In this document: in pieces, positions 26,567 through 35,290 of the stretch | How the letters are laid out: every line of letters begins with the position of its first letter | Numbering within the stretch: the first letter of the stretch is position 1 | NCBI RefSeq assembly: GCF_015074785.1 | Contig: NZ_CP042464.1 | Span: forward strand, 1,922,001-1,986,000 | Direction of reading: 5' to 3' | Source: Segatella copri | GTDB lineage: Bacteria > Bacteroidota > Bacteroidia > Bacteroidales > Bacteroidaceae | DNA: 64,000 nucleotides | Translations under genes and position numbers: made by a program | Notes under the pieces: model-generated | Told to the model about the DNA's origin: nothing | Seen by the model: only the letters and a program-made list of their open reading frames with translations | Database searches by the model: none

Positions 26567-29125
26567 ATGAAACTAAACAACATCAAGCGAACATTCCTGG
26601 CAAGCGCTGCCCTGCTCTCAACTATCAGCATGAGCGCAGCCGACAGATTTGTGAATTTCAAGCAAGGAGACTTGCTACTGAATGCCAACAACCGAGTAGA
26701 AATCTACATGGATACCAACGACTGCAAGGGAGTGAGCTATGCTGCTCATGCCCTGCTGAAAGATATCAAAAGTGTGAGTGGAGCCACAGCCACCCTCACC
26801 TCGGATGCCGGTTTTCTGAAAAAAGCCGACACTGTCCGACCAGCTATCCTCGTAGGTACCATCGGCCATTCAGCAGCCATCGACCAACTGGTGAAACAGA
26901 AGCGCATCAACGGAAATCTGCTGAAAGGCAAACGTGAAAAGTTTATCATCACGCTCATAGATGGTCAGCTCGTCATTGCTGGCAGCGACCGACGAGGCAC
27001 CATCTACGGCATCTACGAACTCTCGCAGCAGATGGGCGTTTCGCCTTGGTACGACTGGGCAGACGTACCTATAGAGCACCACGATTCCATTTTCGTAAAC
27101 AAAGGAATCTATACAGATGGCGAACCAGCCGTACGTTATCGCGGCATCTTCCTCAACGATGAGGCACCTTGCCTAACGTCATGGGTAAAGAACACCTACG
27201 GCATCGGATATGGCGACCACCGTTTCTATCAACGCGTCTTCGAACTGGTATTGCGACTGAGAGGTAACATGATGTGGCCTGCCATGTGGGGCTGGGCTTT
27301 CTATGCCGATGACCCTGAAAACGAGAAGACGGCAGATGAGATGGGCGTAGTAATGAGCACCTCCCATCATGAGCCGATGGCACGCAACCATCAGGAATAC
27401 GCCCGCAACCGAAAGGGATGGGGACCTTGGAACTATCAGAAGAACAAGGCTAACCTGCAGAAGTTCTTCCGTGAGGGAATAGAGCGCATGAAAGGAACTG
27501 AACAGATTGTAACCATCGGAATGCGCGGCGACGGCGATGAAGCGATGAGCGAAGAGGCAGATACGAAGCTGATGACCAACATCATCAATGACCAGCGTAA
27601 TATTATCGCTGACGTAACCGGCAGGAAGGCTAGCGAAACCCCACAGGTTTGGGCACTATATAAAGAGGTATTGGATTACTACGACAAGGGCATGAAGGTG
27701 CCTGATGACGTAACCCTCCTGCTCTGCGATGACAACTGGGGTAACGTGCGCCGTGTGCCGAATGCCAAGGAACGCAAGCACAAAGGCGGTTGGGGATTGT
27801 ACTATCACGTAGATTACGTAGGTGCTCCAAGAAACTCAAAGATGCTCAACGTTACTCCTGTGCAGAATCCTTGGGAGCAGTTGACGCTTGCTTACGAGAA
27901 TGGCATCGACCGTCTCTGGATTCTCAATGTTGGCGATCTCAAGCCGATGGAATATCCTATCAGCCAGTTTATGGACATGGCTTGGAATCCACGTAAATAC
28001 GATGTAAACAACATCACCCGCCATACCCGCGACTGGTGCGCACAGCAGTTTGGTGAATCGCAGGCCGATGAAGCTGCCCGCATTCTGAACCTCATCTGCA
28101 AGTACAACGGCCGCTGCACCCCTGAGATGCTCGACAAGAACACCTACAGTCTGGAAAATGGAGAATGGCAGGAGGTGGTAAATCAGTATCTCCAGCTCGA
28201 AGCCGATGCGCTGCGCCAGTACAACAGTCTGCCGGCATCCTATCACGATGCCTATCGCCAGATCATCCTCTTCCCTATCGAGATGATGAGCAATCTGCAC
28301 CAGATGTACTTTGCCCAGGCACAGAACCATGCCCTCTACAAGCAGGGCAATCCAAAGGCGAATGTATGGGCTGATGAATGCGAGCGCCTCTTCAAGCGCG
28401 ATTCACTCATCTGCGACTATTACAATCATAAGATGGCTGGCGGCAAGTGGAACGGAATGATGACCCAGAAGCATATCGGCTATAAGAGTTGGAATGATGA
28501 TTTCGAGAAGGATACCTGTCCGGAGCTCTTCCGGATATCAGCTTCCGAGGCTCCCGTTATCGCCGAACACAACGGTGTGGTGGAAATCGAAGCACCTTTC
28601 TTCGCATCGAAAACCGATGCTACTCCTCAAGGCAAGGAGAAGGAGGGCGCCAAGTGGGTCCAGATTCCGTTCATGGGCAAGAGCCTTGCCGGAATGACGC
28701 TTATGCCATACACCAAGGGCGTGAAGGGCGCCAGCATCACCTATCAGTTCAAGATGAATGCCCTGGCACGAAATGCCGCTTCATCCAACACCGCAGACAG
28801 CAAGAAGGTGCGCATCCACGTCATCATCAAGTCAACCCTGGATTATCAGAACAAGGGCGGCATGACCTATGGAGTAAGCGTAGATGGAGCCGAGCCGGTC
28901 ATCGTCAACTTCAATCATGATCTGAACGAGAAGCCGGAGAATATCTACGACATCTACTACCCTACGGTAGCCACCCGCATCATCGACAAGGTGATAGAAG
29001 TAGAGCTACCAGCCACCGGCGACGGTATCCATACGCTCACCCTGACGCCTAACAACCCAGCCATCATCTTCGAGAAGATCGTGATAGACGGAAGAGGAGG
29101 GAAAGGGAGAGTCAAGGTAATATAA
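26567..29125 (+). CDS. GH115 family xylan alpha-1,2-glucuronidase
   Basis: This 852-residue protein has a signal peptide (through MSAAD). Family-typical segments include ILVGTIGHSAAID, GSDRRGTIYGIYELSQQMGVSPWYDWADVP, NMMWPAMWGWAFYADD, VMSTSHHEPMARN and LLCDDNWGNVRRVP. GH115 enzymes remove (4-O-methyl-)glucuronic acid from xylan side chains, internally or terminally. The signal peptide ends without a lipobox, so it is probably periplasmic. No SusC/D pair or other xylan genes lie within the window, so it stands outside a polysaccharide utilisation locus here. A -7 box TACCTTTGC lies at 26504-26512. Confidence 0.9.
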   Translation: MKLNNIKRTFLASAALLSTISMSAADRFVNFKQGDLLLNANNRVEIYMDTNDCKGVSYAAHALLKDIKSVSGATATLTSDAGFLKKADTVRPAILVGTIGHSAAIDQLVKQKRINGNLLKGKREKFIITLIDGQLVIAGSDRRGTIYGIYELSQQMGVSPWYDWADVPIEHHDSIFVNKGIYTDGEPAVRYRGIFLNDEAPCLTSWVKNTYGIGYGDHRFYQRVFELVLRLRGNMMWPAMWGWAFYADDPENEKTADEMGVVMSTSHHEPMARNHQEYARNRKGWGPWNYQKNKANLQKFFREGIERMKGTEQIVTIGMRGDGDEAMSEEADTKLMTNIINDQRNIIADVTGRKASETPQVWALYKEVLDYYDKGMKVPDDVTLLLCDDNWGNVRRVPNAKERKHKGGWGLYYHVDYVGAPRNSKMLNVTPVQNPWEQLTLAYENGIDRLWILNVGDLKPMEYPISQFMDMAWNPRKYDVNNITRHTRDWCAQQFGESQADEAARILNLICKYNGRCTPEMLDKNTYSLENGEWQEVVNQYLQLEADALRQYNSLPASYHDAYRQIILFPIEMMSNLHQMYFAQAQNHALYKQGNPKANVWADECERLFKRDSLICDYYNHKMAGGKWNGMMTQKHIGYKSWNDDFEKDTCPELFRISASEAPVIAEHNGVVEIEAPFFASKTDATPQGKEKEGAKWVQIPFMGKSLAGMTLMPYTKGVKGASITYQFKMNALARNAASSNTADSKKVRIHVIIKSTLDYQNKGGMTYGVSVDGAEPVIVNFNHDLNEKPENIYDIYYPTVATRIIDKVIEVELPATGDGIHTLTLTPNNPAIIFEKIVIDGRGGKGRVKVI

Positions 29126-29148
29126 AGGTATAATATAATAATAAGGTT

Positions 29149-29183
29149 ATAGGCACGCCCCCGAAAGGATGCGTGCCTATTTT
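29149..29183 (+). terminator. Terminator after the GH115 gene
   Basis: ATAGGCACGC pairs with GCGTGCCTAT around a short loop, followed by TTTTTAT. Confidence 0.75.
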
Positions 29184-29262
29184 TATAAAAAAAATGGTTA
29201 ATTCATTTGGTAATTAGAAAGTTTCCTCGTATATTTGCAAAAATTATCAAGAGAAATCGCTT

Positions 29263-29997
29263 ATGTGTAAATTTGAAGAAATAGAAGGTTGGCGTCTTTC
29301 CAATGGCAAGACCATCCGAGAGATCAAAAATGCCGTACATGAGAAGATAAATTTGGGGCGAATATATCTCATCATTAGCATTTTGCTTGCTTATATGGGA
29401 ACTATTAGCATGCAAGCTCAATCATGCGAGGGTCGAGTGTACCTAAAGAATGGTATCCAGCAACTCTATGAAAGTAATGACCGAATAGACTTGCCACGCA
29501 AGAAAAAGGATGTTCAAGTTTATAGAAACTTCTTTTCTCGCCAATGCACTAGCGATGTGATTCCTTTCGCCAACATTGATTCTGTAGTGGTGTGGAATGC
29601 CACCTCCAAGCAAAACGTACGCACACTTGTTCCTTTGGAAAATGTGGGATGGAGTTGGCTATATATCAACCACCCACGATTGCAAGTCTATATTTATGCC
29701 TCCCAAGGTTATTCCGTGACGGACATGGGAGGAATGAAAGCTAGGCAATGTAACACAGCAGCAGCAATGTTTTTCATCCCAAGCAAGACGGCTTGCGACT
29801 TCTATGTCAGACAGACTGATGGCAAGCTTATATGTCTGGGAGATACCTATAAGAAATGCGACAAATCCTTTATCCGAGAACTTTGCCACTGTGTAGAACT
29901 TTCGCAGGAATGGGAAAAGAAACTCATTGGACTAGGTGAACACAACCGAAGTTCTATGATACAACGAGTGATAGAAGTATTAGATGACAAACAATAA
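29263..29997 (+). CDS. Chimeric protein: zeta-locus N-terminus fused to an exported protein
   Basis: The first ~36 residues (MCKFEEIEGWRLSNGKTIRE...) match the small protein at 63570 that precedes a zeta-toxin gene, and the promoter region (TTCCTCGTATATTTGCA) matches too. After RIYL the sequence changes to a hydrophobic export signal (IISILLAYMGTISMQAQS) and an unrelated 200-residue protein with several cysteines. The export signal is therefore internal, about 35 residues from the start; translation from GTATGGGA-like internal ATGs is possible. The exported part has no domain I recognise. A second exported protein follows 22 bases later. Confidence 0.7.
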   Translation: MCKFEEIEGWRLSNGKTIREIKNAVHEKINLGRIYLIISILLAYMGTISMQAQSCEGRVYLKNGIQQLYESNDRIDLPRKKKDVQVYRNFFSRQCTSDVIPFANIDSVVVWNATSKQNVRTLVPLENVGWSWLYINHPRLQVYIYASQGYSVTDMGGMKARQCNTAAAMFFIPSKTACDFYVRQTDGKLICLGDTYKKCDKSFIRELCHCVELSQEWEKKLIGLGEHNRSSMIQRVIEVLDDKQ

Positions 29998-30019
29998 ATA
30001 ACAACTAAAAGGAAACAAT

Positions 30020-30700
30020 ATGAAAGCAATGAAGTTTTGGCTGCTCATGGCAGTAATGGTGGTAGCGATAGCTGCACACGCTCGCAAGAATGACGACCCA
30101 GAAATGCGTCATGTTCGCCTCACTATGATGGATGGCAAACAGATAGAGGGCTACATTCCTAAGAAGTACATGGGGTGGGCGCTAGAATATCAAGTAAGAC
30201 TTGCCGAGAATCCAGATGGCAAAAAAGCCAAGAAGTACGATGCTGAGAAAGTAAGCAAGATGGAATGGCTTGCACTCACCGAGGAACACCCTGAAGGCGA
30301 AGTGTGGGAACATTGCCAAACGATAGCACGTAATTCGATTAGGGCTGTAAAAGAGGATCGCCTTATGGAACTCCTTTACCGCGGCAAGAATGCATCTGTC
30401 TATCAAGTTCACGTATTTCTGCCTGGCAATGGCATAAACACAGGAAACTCTTGGGCTACTTGGTATGCACTGAAGCCTAATGGACAGGAAAGGGCATTTA
30501 TTCTTTACAATGCAACGCTTGGCAAAATGGGAAGTCTGGATAGACAATTCAAGGATCAAAAGGAATATGAGGGACTGAAGGATTACATTCTTGAATGGTG
30601 GAACAAAGATAAGTCTTTAGCTAGGAAGCAACTGAATGATGGTGTAGCTATCTTTAGCCATATCTATGATGAATGGAAAGCAGCTTCCAGTAAACAATAA
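30020..30700 (+). CDS. Exported protein of unknown function
   Basis: This 226-residue protein has a signal peptide (MKAMKFWLLMAVMVVAIAAHA), followed by a basic, Lys-rich mature part. The start VRLTMMDGKQIEGYI resembles beta-strand modules of the form V-x-L-x-D-G found in other Bacteroidetes exported proteins; the preceding gene has a similar phrase (GRVYLKNGIQQLYES), so the two may be distant paralogues. It is co-directional and 22 bases from that gene, so probably co-transcribed. No function can be given. The stop codon overlaps the base of a perfect hairpin. Confidence 0.6.
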   Translation: MKAMKFWLLMAVMVVAIAAHARKNDDPEMRHVRLTMMDGKQIEGYIPKKYMGWALEYQVRLAENPDGKKAKKYDAEKVSKMEWLALTEEHPEGEVWEHCQTIARNSIRAVKEDRLMELLYRGKNASVYQVHVFLPGNGINTGNSWATWYALKPNGQERAFILYNATLGKMGSLDRQFKDQKEYEGLKDYILEWWNKDKSLARKQLNDGVAIFSHIYDEWKAASSKQ

Positions 30701-30744
30701 TAGTTCCTGCGGAGGGCACTTTCGTGCCCTCCGCAGGAACTATT
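30699..30744. terminator. Perfect 21-bp hairpin between convergent genes
   Basis: The arms 30699-30719 and 30724-30744 are perfectly complementary, with a TTTC loop, and overlap the stop codon of the upstream gene. There is no T-tract, so it is not a standard intrinsic terminator but may still stop transcription or protect RNA ends. Confidence 0.6.
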
Positions 30745-30756
30745 CAGAACGTTACA

Positions 30757-31428
30757 TTAATGATTTTCCCCCGATTGTCTTCCCTTGCGCTTTGCAATTT
30801 TTCCCAAAGCATTGATGGATTCAAGATAAGCCTCCTCTACTGGAGTTAATACCTTTACCTGATATTTTCGATACTCAGCTATAGCTTTGTCCATTGCTTC
30901 TTCATGGCTGATACTTCCCGATCCCTTCAACAAAGGTCGCCCTGTGGATTGCAGGATAGTATCAAGTTGTTTCACATAATCCATCATATAGACTGGGCGA
31001 TGCTCCATTGCCATAATCTCGGCAAAATCAAAATAACCGGAAACAAGATTATTGAGTATCTTCAGCTCATTTTCTTTCAGATAGTTCTTGGCTATTTTGA
31101 TGTCTTTGATAGCTGGCAGTTCGCCCTCAAATGTCGTCAAGCCCATAAATGGTTTGTCGGCATCCGCACGCTCATAGATAACTTCTGCCGCTGTATGCCC
31201 ATGAGCAGCATAGTGCAACTTATTTTGCACGATTTTAAAGAAAAGCTTTGAGGCATCAGTTCGAGGGTCATAGTCAACACTTGTGGCATAGATATCCAGA
31301 ACTTGTCGATAGAGCACCTTTTCTGACGAACGAATATCACGGATACGGTCAAGCAACTCTTTCCAATAGTTGCCACCACCAAGATTTTTGAGTCGTTCAT
31401 CGTCCATCGTAAACCCTTTTACGATATA
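30757..31428 (-). pseudogene. rhuM-family gene, 3' part (IS1380-interrupted)
   Basis: From 31428 the minus strand continues the RhuM frame as YIVKGFTMDDERLKNLGGGNY to the stop at 30757, about 220 residues including the FKIVQNKLHYAAHGHTAAEVIYERADA region typical of RhuM/virulence-protein family members. Removing the IS and one copy of the 5-bp duplication joins it in frame to NEY at 33021. RhuM proteins are widespread accessory proteins, often near defence or restriction genes, with no established activity. Confidence 0.88.
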
Positions 31429-33020
31429 CCTCAAATCCGCAACCTATAGGGTTTAGTGGGATTTTGCTTGCAAAGCGACAAAATTCATTTTATTGTACAT
31501 ATTTCTTGCACAACAGAAATGTCGCAGACACAAAATCCCCTTACCCCATAAAGCGACTTGAGGTAATACGCTGGTTTAACCAGAAAAGCATGGTCTTTAA
31601 CCAAAGTCTGTCTTGAACAGGTTGGCATAAGCATTGTTGTCTGAGTAAATATTCAATACATGCCTACGTGATGTCTTAATCCATTTCGCAGGAACAGAGA
31701 TGAACTTGAAAACAAAGGTCTTGATTCTGCTGGTGGCACGCAATCCAAATTCATGGGTTTTCAATCTCTGCATAATAGCTTTGTAGAAGTTTCTGATGAG
31801 AGCTGTCATAAGCAGGAATACAGTATTCTGTGCCATGAACGATTTTGGCAATCGATTCCAGCCAAAGCCATTGTTCATGTCATCGAAGATGCGTTCCTTG
31901 CCACCACGAAGATTGTAGAATTCCACGATGTCTCTTGCACTCGACTTGTAATCGTTAGTCAGTATACATCTGTAGGTATATTCGCCTTCCCAAATGTCAA
32001 GGTCTCCATCTATTCGCCTTTGTCTCTGTATGACAAGACGATACGGTTTTCCTTTCCATTTCTCAACAAGGATGGAATTCAGCTCAAATTCAATACCGTT
32101 GATTTCAACAGTTTTCCATCCAGTCAAGGCAAACATGGAATCGTAGAAGGAAGAGCATCTGTTGGCACGAATATAAAAATGCCTGCAATGAGCCTCTACC
32201 ATATCTACGATTTCCTCCGAGCATGAGCCGCAATCCATGCGGGCACGGGATATATATACTTCTGATGCCTCCAGTCGCTTGAAGATTCTTTCCAAAGTCT
32301 CTCTTTGGTTGAAGCGCACGTTTGTGTTGCCGTCTCTATTTTCAATACCGACAATCATGTCGTTAATGACTGCCACACCTGGACTATAGCCCAGGAACTT
32401 CTTGTAGGTTGGTTTTGCATCATGCTTCTCTGTTTCAATGAACTGATGGTCAAAGTCAAAATCATACTCTTGACCGGATTTCAATTGACCAGTAGCAAGC
32501 AGGGCTTTGATCAATAAGCAGTTCATCTTGTCTGCAGTATTGAAATCATAGGAGTTGCCAGAAGCAGATTTATAGGTGATGTTCTTACAAGTCAGTTCTT
32601 CGATAGCACGCAATATGGTGTCTGCGCTGCAAGTGCGAAGAGTTGGATGAAGAGACAAATGTTTCATCAAGTGAGTTGTAACATCCTCAATACATGAGCC
32701 GCCACAAAGATATACGCACATCAGAGAGCGTAGAATTTCGCTATATTGATAACCAAACATAGTGCATCTCAATCCCAAGGTGGAATCTATGGTTTGAGCT
32801 AAAAGAGCATCAAATTGCTCCATAATAGAAAAAATTCCTCCAAAAGGAGTGAGTTTCTCAGATTTTATTTGTATCTTTGCCATGTCATATTAGAGTTTTG
32901 CTTGTCTTCTTTTCGCAACACTAAGGTAAGTGAAAATTCTGACATGGCAAAATCCTGGGCAACTTTTTGTTGCTCAGGCACTTATAAATAATGTTAAACT
33001 ATAGTGTTGCGGAATTAAGG
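31429..33020 (-). mobile_element. IS1380-family insertion sequence (1592 bp)
   Basis: The ends are imperfect inverted repeats: CCTCAAATCCGCAACCTATAG at 31429-31449 (one end) and the complement of CCTTAATTCCGCAACACTAT at the other. The 5-bp duplication ATATA occurs at 31424-31428 and 33021-33025. Ends starting CCT and 4-5-bp duplications are typical of IS1380. The element carries one intact transposase gene and splits a rhuM-family gene. Confidence 0.93.
31597..32883 (-). CDS. IS1380-family transposase
   Basis: This 428-residue DDE transposase has the IS1380 core: DFDFDHQFIETEKHDAKPTYKK (first Asp), RARMDCGSCSEEIVD (second Asp) and EFYNLRGGKERIFDDMNNGFGWNRLP (Glu region). The length matches IS1380/IS942/IS612 transposases of Bacteroides (about 430). 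The frame is intact. IS1380 elements in Bacteroides can carry outward promoters that drive neighbouring genes; no effect here can be judged because the neighbours are broken. Confidence 0.95.
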   Translation of the reverse strand: MAKIQIKSEKLTPFGGIFSIMEQFDALLAQTIDSTLGLRCTMFGYQYSEILRSLMCVYLCGGSCIEDVTTHLMKHLSLHPTLRTCSADTILRAIEELTCKNITYKSASGNSYDFNTADKMNCLLIKALLATGQLKSGQEYDFDFDHQFIETEKHDAKPTYKKFLGYSPGVAVINDMIVGIENRDGNTNVRFNQRETLERIFKRLEASEVYISRARMDCGSCSEEIVDMVEAHCRHFYIRANRCSSFYDSMFALTGWKTVEINGIEFELNSILVEKWKGKPYRLVIQRQRRIDGDLDIWEGEYTYRCILTNDYKSSARDIVEFYNLRGGKERIFDDMNNGFGWNRLPKSFMAQNTVFLLMTALIRNFYKAIMQRLKTHEFGLRATSRIKTFVFKFISVPAKWIKTSRRHVLNIYSDNNAYANLFKTDFG

Positions 33021-33466
33021 ATATACTCATTCAGTCGCTCTGTAGCCCATTGACGGAAACGTGTGCCTTGAATAGATTTTACACGATAGCCCACAGATAT
33101 GATAACATCAAGGTTGTAGAACTTCACTTCTTTGCTTTGGGTTTTTCCTGCCATAGCACCATGCTGAGTGGTTATTCGGAATTTCCGAACAACCACTTTT
33201 TCATCAAGTTCTCCCTCTTTAAAAATATTTGATATATGTTCTACTATCGTAGACTTACTCTTATTAAACAAGGAGGCGATTTGATCTTGGTTTAGCCAAA
33301 CCGTCTTATTCTCCAATCTCACATCAAGCTTCACGCCATCATCAGATTGGTAGATGATCATTTCTCCCAAATCAGTTTGGGGTGCGTCCTCCCATTTATA
33401 GCCACAATCCAAGCAAAGATGCAGTACACCCTCTGTCTGCACATTGTCAGAATTGCACTTGGACAT
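33021..33466 (-). pseudogene. rhuM-family gene, 5' part (IS1380-interrupted)
   Basis: The N-terminal fragment encodes a short Cys-containing lead (CLDCGYKWEDAP) and the RhuM start (VKLDVRLENKTVWLNQDQIASLFNKSKSTIVEHISNIFKEGEL), with IISVGYRVKS and FRQWATERLNEY just before the IS. The frame enters the IS and stops at 32999. The first ~30 residues before MIIYQSDDG may be an alternative start region. Confidence 0.88.
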
Positions 33467-33641
33467 TTTATATTATTATTCATCATTGTTTCGTCTTTGT
33501 TATTATCTAAGTCAAAAAATGATATTCTTGTATGACTTATGCTTAGACATTATTATTTTTCCATTTCCTTTCTTTGAAAGCAGGATGTCACCCTTCTGAT
33601 AAGCAACAACAGTCCCGACATTAGGATCACTTTTTTCTATT
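33467..33641 (-). other. Short possible gene remnant between rhuM and the DUF4143 ATPase
   Basis: The minus strand can be read, without a proper start, as IEKSDPNVGTVVAYQKGDIL then LLSKKGNGKIIMSK and a stop near 33518. It looks protein-like but is too short to assign. Confidence 0.3.
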
Positions 33642-34905
33642 TCACTTCTCTCTCAACATCCATTCCCACGTAGGAAGAACATGAACCTGCTTGCCATCTA
33701 TCTCAAGTTCTTCCTTCTCCTCCATCGTAAGAATATATCCCTCAGCCAAGCCATAAGCATTCATGGCTTCCATCAGCCCCTCGATTTCCCACTTGCGAGT
33801 TTTCTCGTCATTCATCACTATCGTTACTTGATAAGCCTTCATGATTCTCATGCCCTCTCTACAACAAAGTCGCACTCCTTCTTATCTGCATGATAAAAAA
33901 CATCATATCCGCGGCGTTTCAACTCGATGAATACGATGTTTTCCAACTTCACTCCCATATTGTCGGTGGCATTGAAGCCAATGCGACTCACGATGGCATT
34001 GTCGATGAAGTAAATCTTCTTCGGGTTCAGCATCTGCACCTTTACCGATGGCGAATACTTCATGAGCTGGAATATCATATAGGTTTGCTCGATGTACTCC
34101 AATAGTTTTTGACAGTTTCGGAATGACGAATGCCCACTATCTTACCCAGTGAGGTATAGGTAATGCGCTTCGTGGCATTGCTGGCGAGATAAAAGATGAG
34201 TTCCTGCATCTCCTTATCATTGGTCAACCCATTACGAGCCATCACATCACGGAAGATGATGCTATCGTAGAGTGACGAGAGGTAAACGAGTGGATGGCGA
34301 CTGGAGATACTTAGGAAATCCACCTTTCTCCAAATATTCCTTGAAATGCCCCAAGAGGATGGCACGCTTGCTGGTTAGATAAAAGTCCTTGGCTTCCAGC
34401 TGCACCTTTGCCAACTGCAAGTATTCTTGAAAGGAAAAAGGGAAAATCTCCACTGCGATATAACGCCCCGTGAGATGAGTGCCAAGCTCTCTACTCAGCA
34501 TCCGGGCATTTGATCCAGTTACAATCACCTTATTGCCTTCGTTGTAGAGACGGCGCACAAAGGTCTCCCAGCCCTTCACATTCTGTATCTCATCAAAATA
34601 ATAGGTATGCTGCTCACCAAAGAGTTCGAAGAAACATTCTTGTAATGTTTGGAAATCTGCCACAGTAAAGTTGACCAGTCGCTCATCATCAAAATTGAAA
34701 AGAAGTCTTGCTCCGGCAATTTACTGCGCATTTGCTGGAGCAAAACAGACTTTCCACAACGTCTTATACCAGTAATAATTAGTATCTCCGTTGTGGTAAG
34801 CCACTCTTCCTCAATAGTTCTCGGAACCGTATCTTGTGCTATATTCTTGCAGTATTCCTGCTGCTCAATATGATTTTCTTCAATAACTCTTTCATGTTCA
34901 AACAT
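33642..34905 (-). pseudogene. AAA_14/DUF4143-type ATPase, split by four frameshifts
   Basis: Five overlapping minus-strand frames together encode one protein: Walker A ITGIRRCGKSVLLQQM, then TYYFDEIQNVKGWETFVRRLY (Walker B), GSNARMLSRELGTHLTGRY (sensor), the DUF4143 segment NATKRITYTSLGKIVG and PKKIYFIDNAIVSRIGF, and the C-terminal nuclease-like YDVFYHADKKECDFVVERG...YQVT. Each break is a one-base change, at least two in T or G runs (near 34690 and 33855). These ATPases are common multicopy orphans in Bacteroidales. It may be truly broken or affected by sequence error. A promoter box (TATCTTTGT, 34925-34917) precedes it. Confidence 0.85.
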
Positions 34906-34964
34906 TTAACTCGCCTACAAAGATACAATATTTTATGATAAACACCAAGAATATTCTCCTTTTA

Positions 34965-35045
34965 TTCATTCCGAATGAGCAATTTCTATTTTTTTCGCTC
35001 ATTCAGAATGAGTAATTCAGGGCAAAACCGCTCATTCCGAATGAG
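34965..35045. repeat. Three 15-bp palindromes at exact 33-bp spacing
   Basis: CTCATTCNGAATGAG occurs at 34965-34979 (first base T), 34998-35012 and 35031-35045, each start exactly 33 bases from the next. They lie 40-120 bases upstream of the DUF4143 ATPase -7 box. Three helical turns of spacing would place bound proteins on one face of the DNA. Confidence 0.85.
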
Positions 35046-35096
35046 TATTTCTTGAAACAGACAAGGGTAAGATGGTAATAATATTGTGACTTATAT

Positions 35097-35272
35097 GATG
35101 CAAGGAAGCAACCATAACGATGCTAGGAAGCAATTATAACGATGCAAGAAAGCAATTATAACGATGCAAGAAACCCTTATTTGTGATTGCATGACATTTG
35201 GCATGTGATTATACGACACTTATCATACGGTCGGATGACAATGCCGTATAATCACATGACATTATACCAATG
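35097..35272. repeat. 22-bp phased tandem array, about 8 units
   Basis: Units begin at 35097, 35119, 35141, 35163, 35185, 35207, 35229 and about 35251. The first four start GATGCWAG; the later ones diverge but keep a core near ATGACA in phase (35193, 35215, 35237, 35258). ATGTGATTATACG (35203-35215) is also inverted at 35245-35257. Confidence 0.7.
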
Positions 35273-35290
35273 TTAAATAAACCTAATAGT

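Noticed and set aside
30020..30700. SusD-like or other glycan-binding partner of GH115
   Set aside because: The exported protein is too short, lacks a lipobox and any carbohydrate-binding motif, and a terminator separates it from the GH115 gene.
34965..35272. Possible CRISPR array
   Set aside because: Repeats are 15-bp palindromes or drifting 22-bp units with spacers of 7-18 bases, and no cas genes are near. Unit size and degeneracy do not fit CRISPR.
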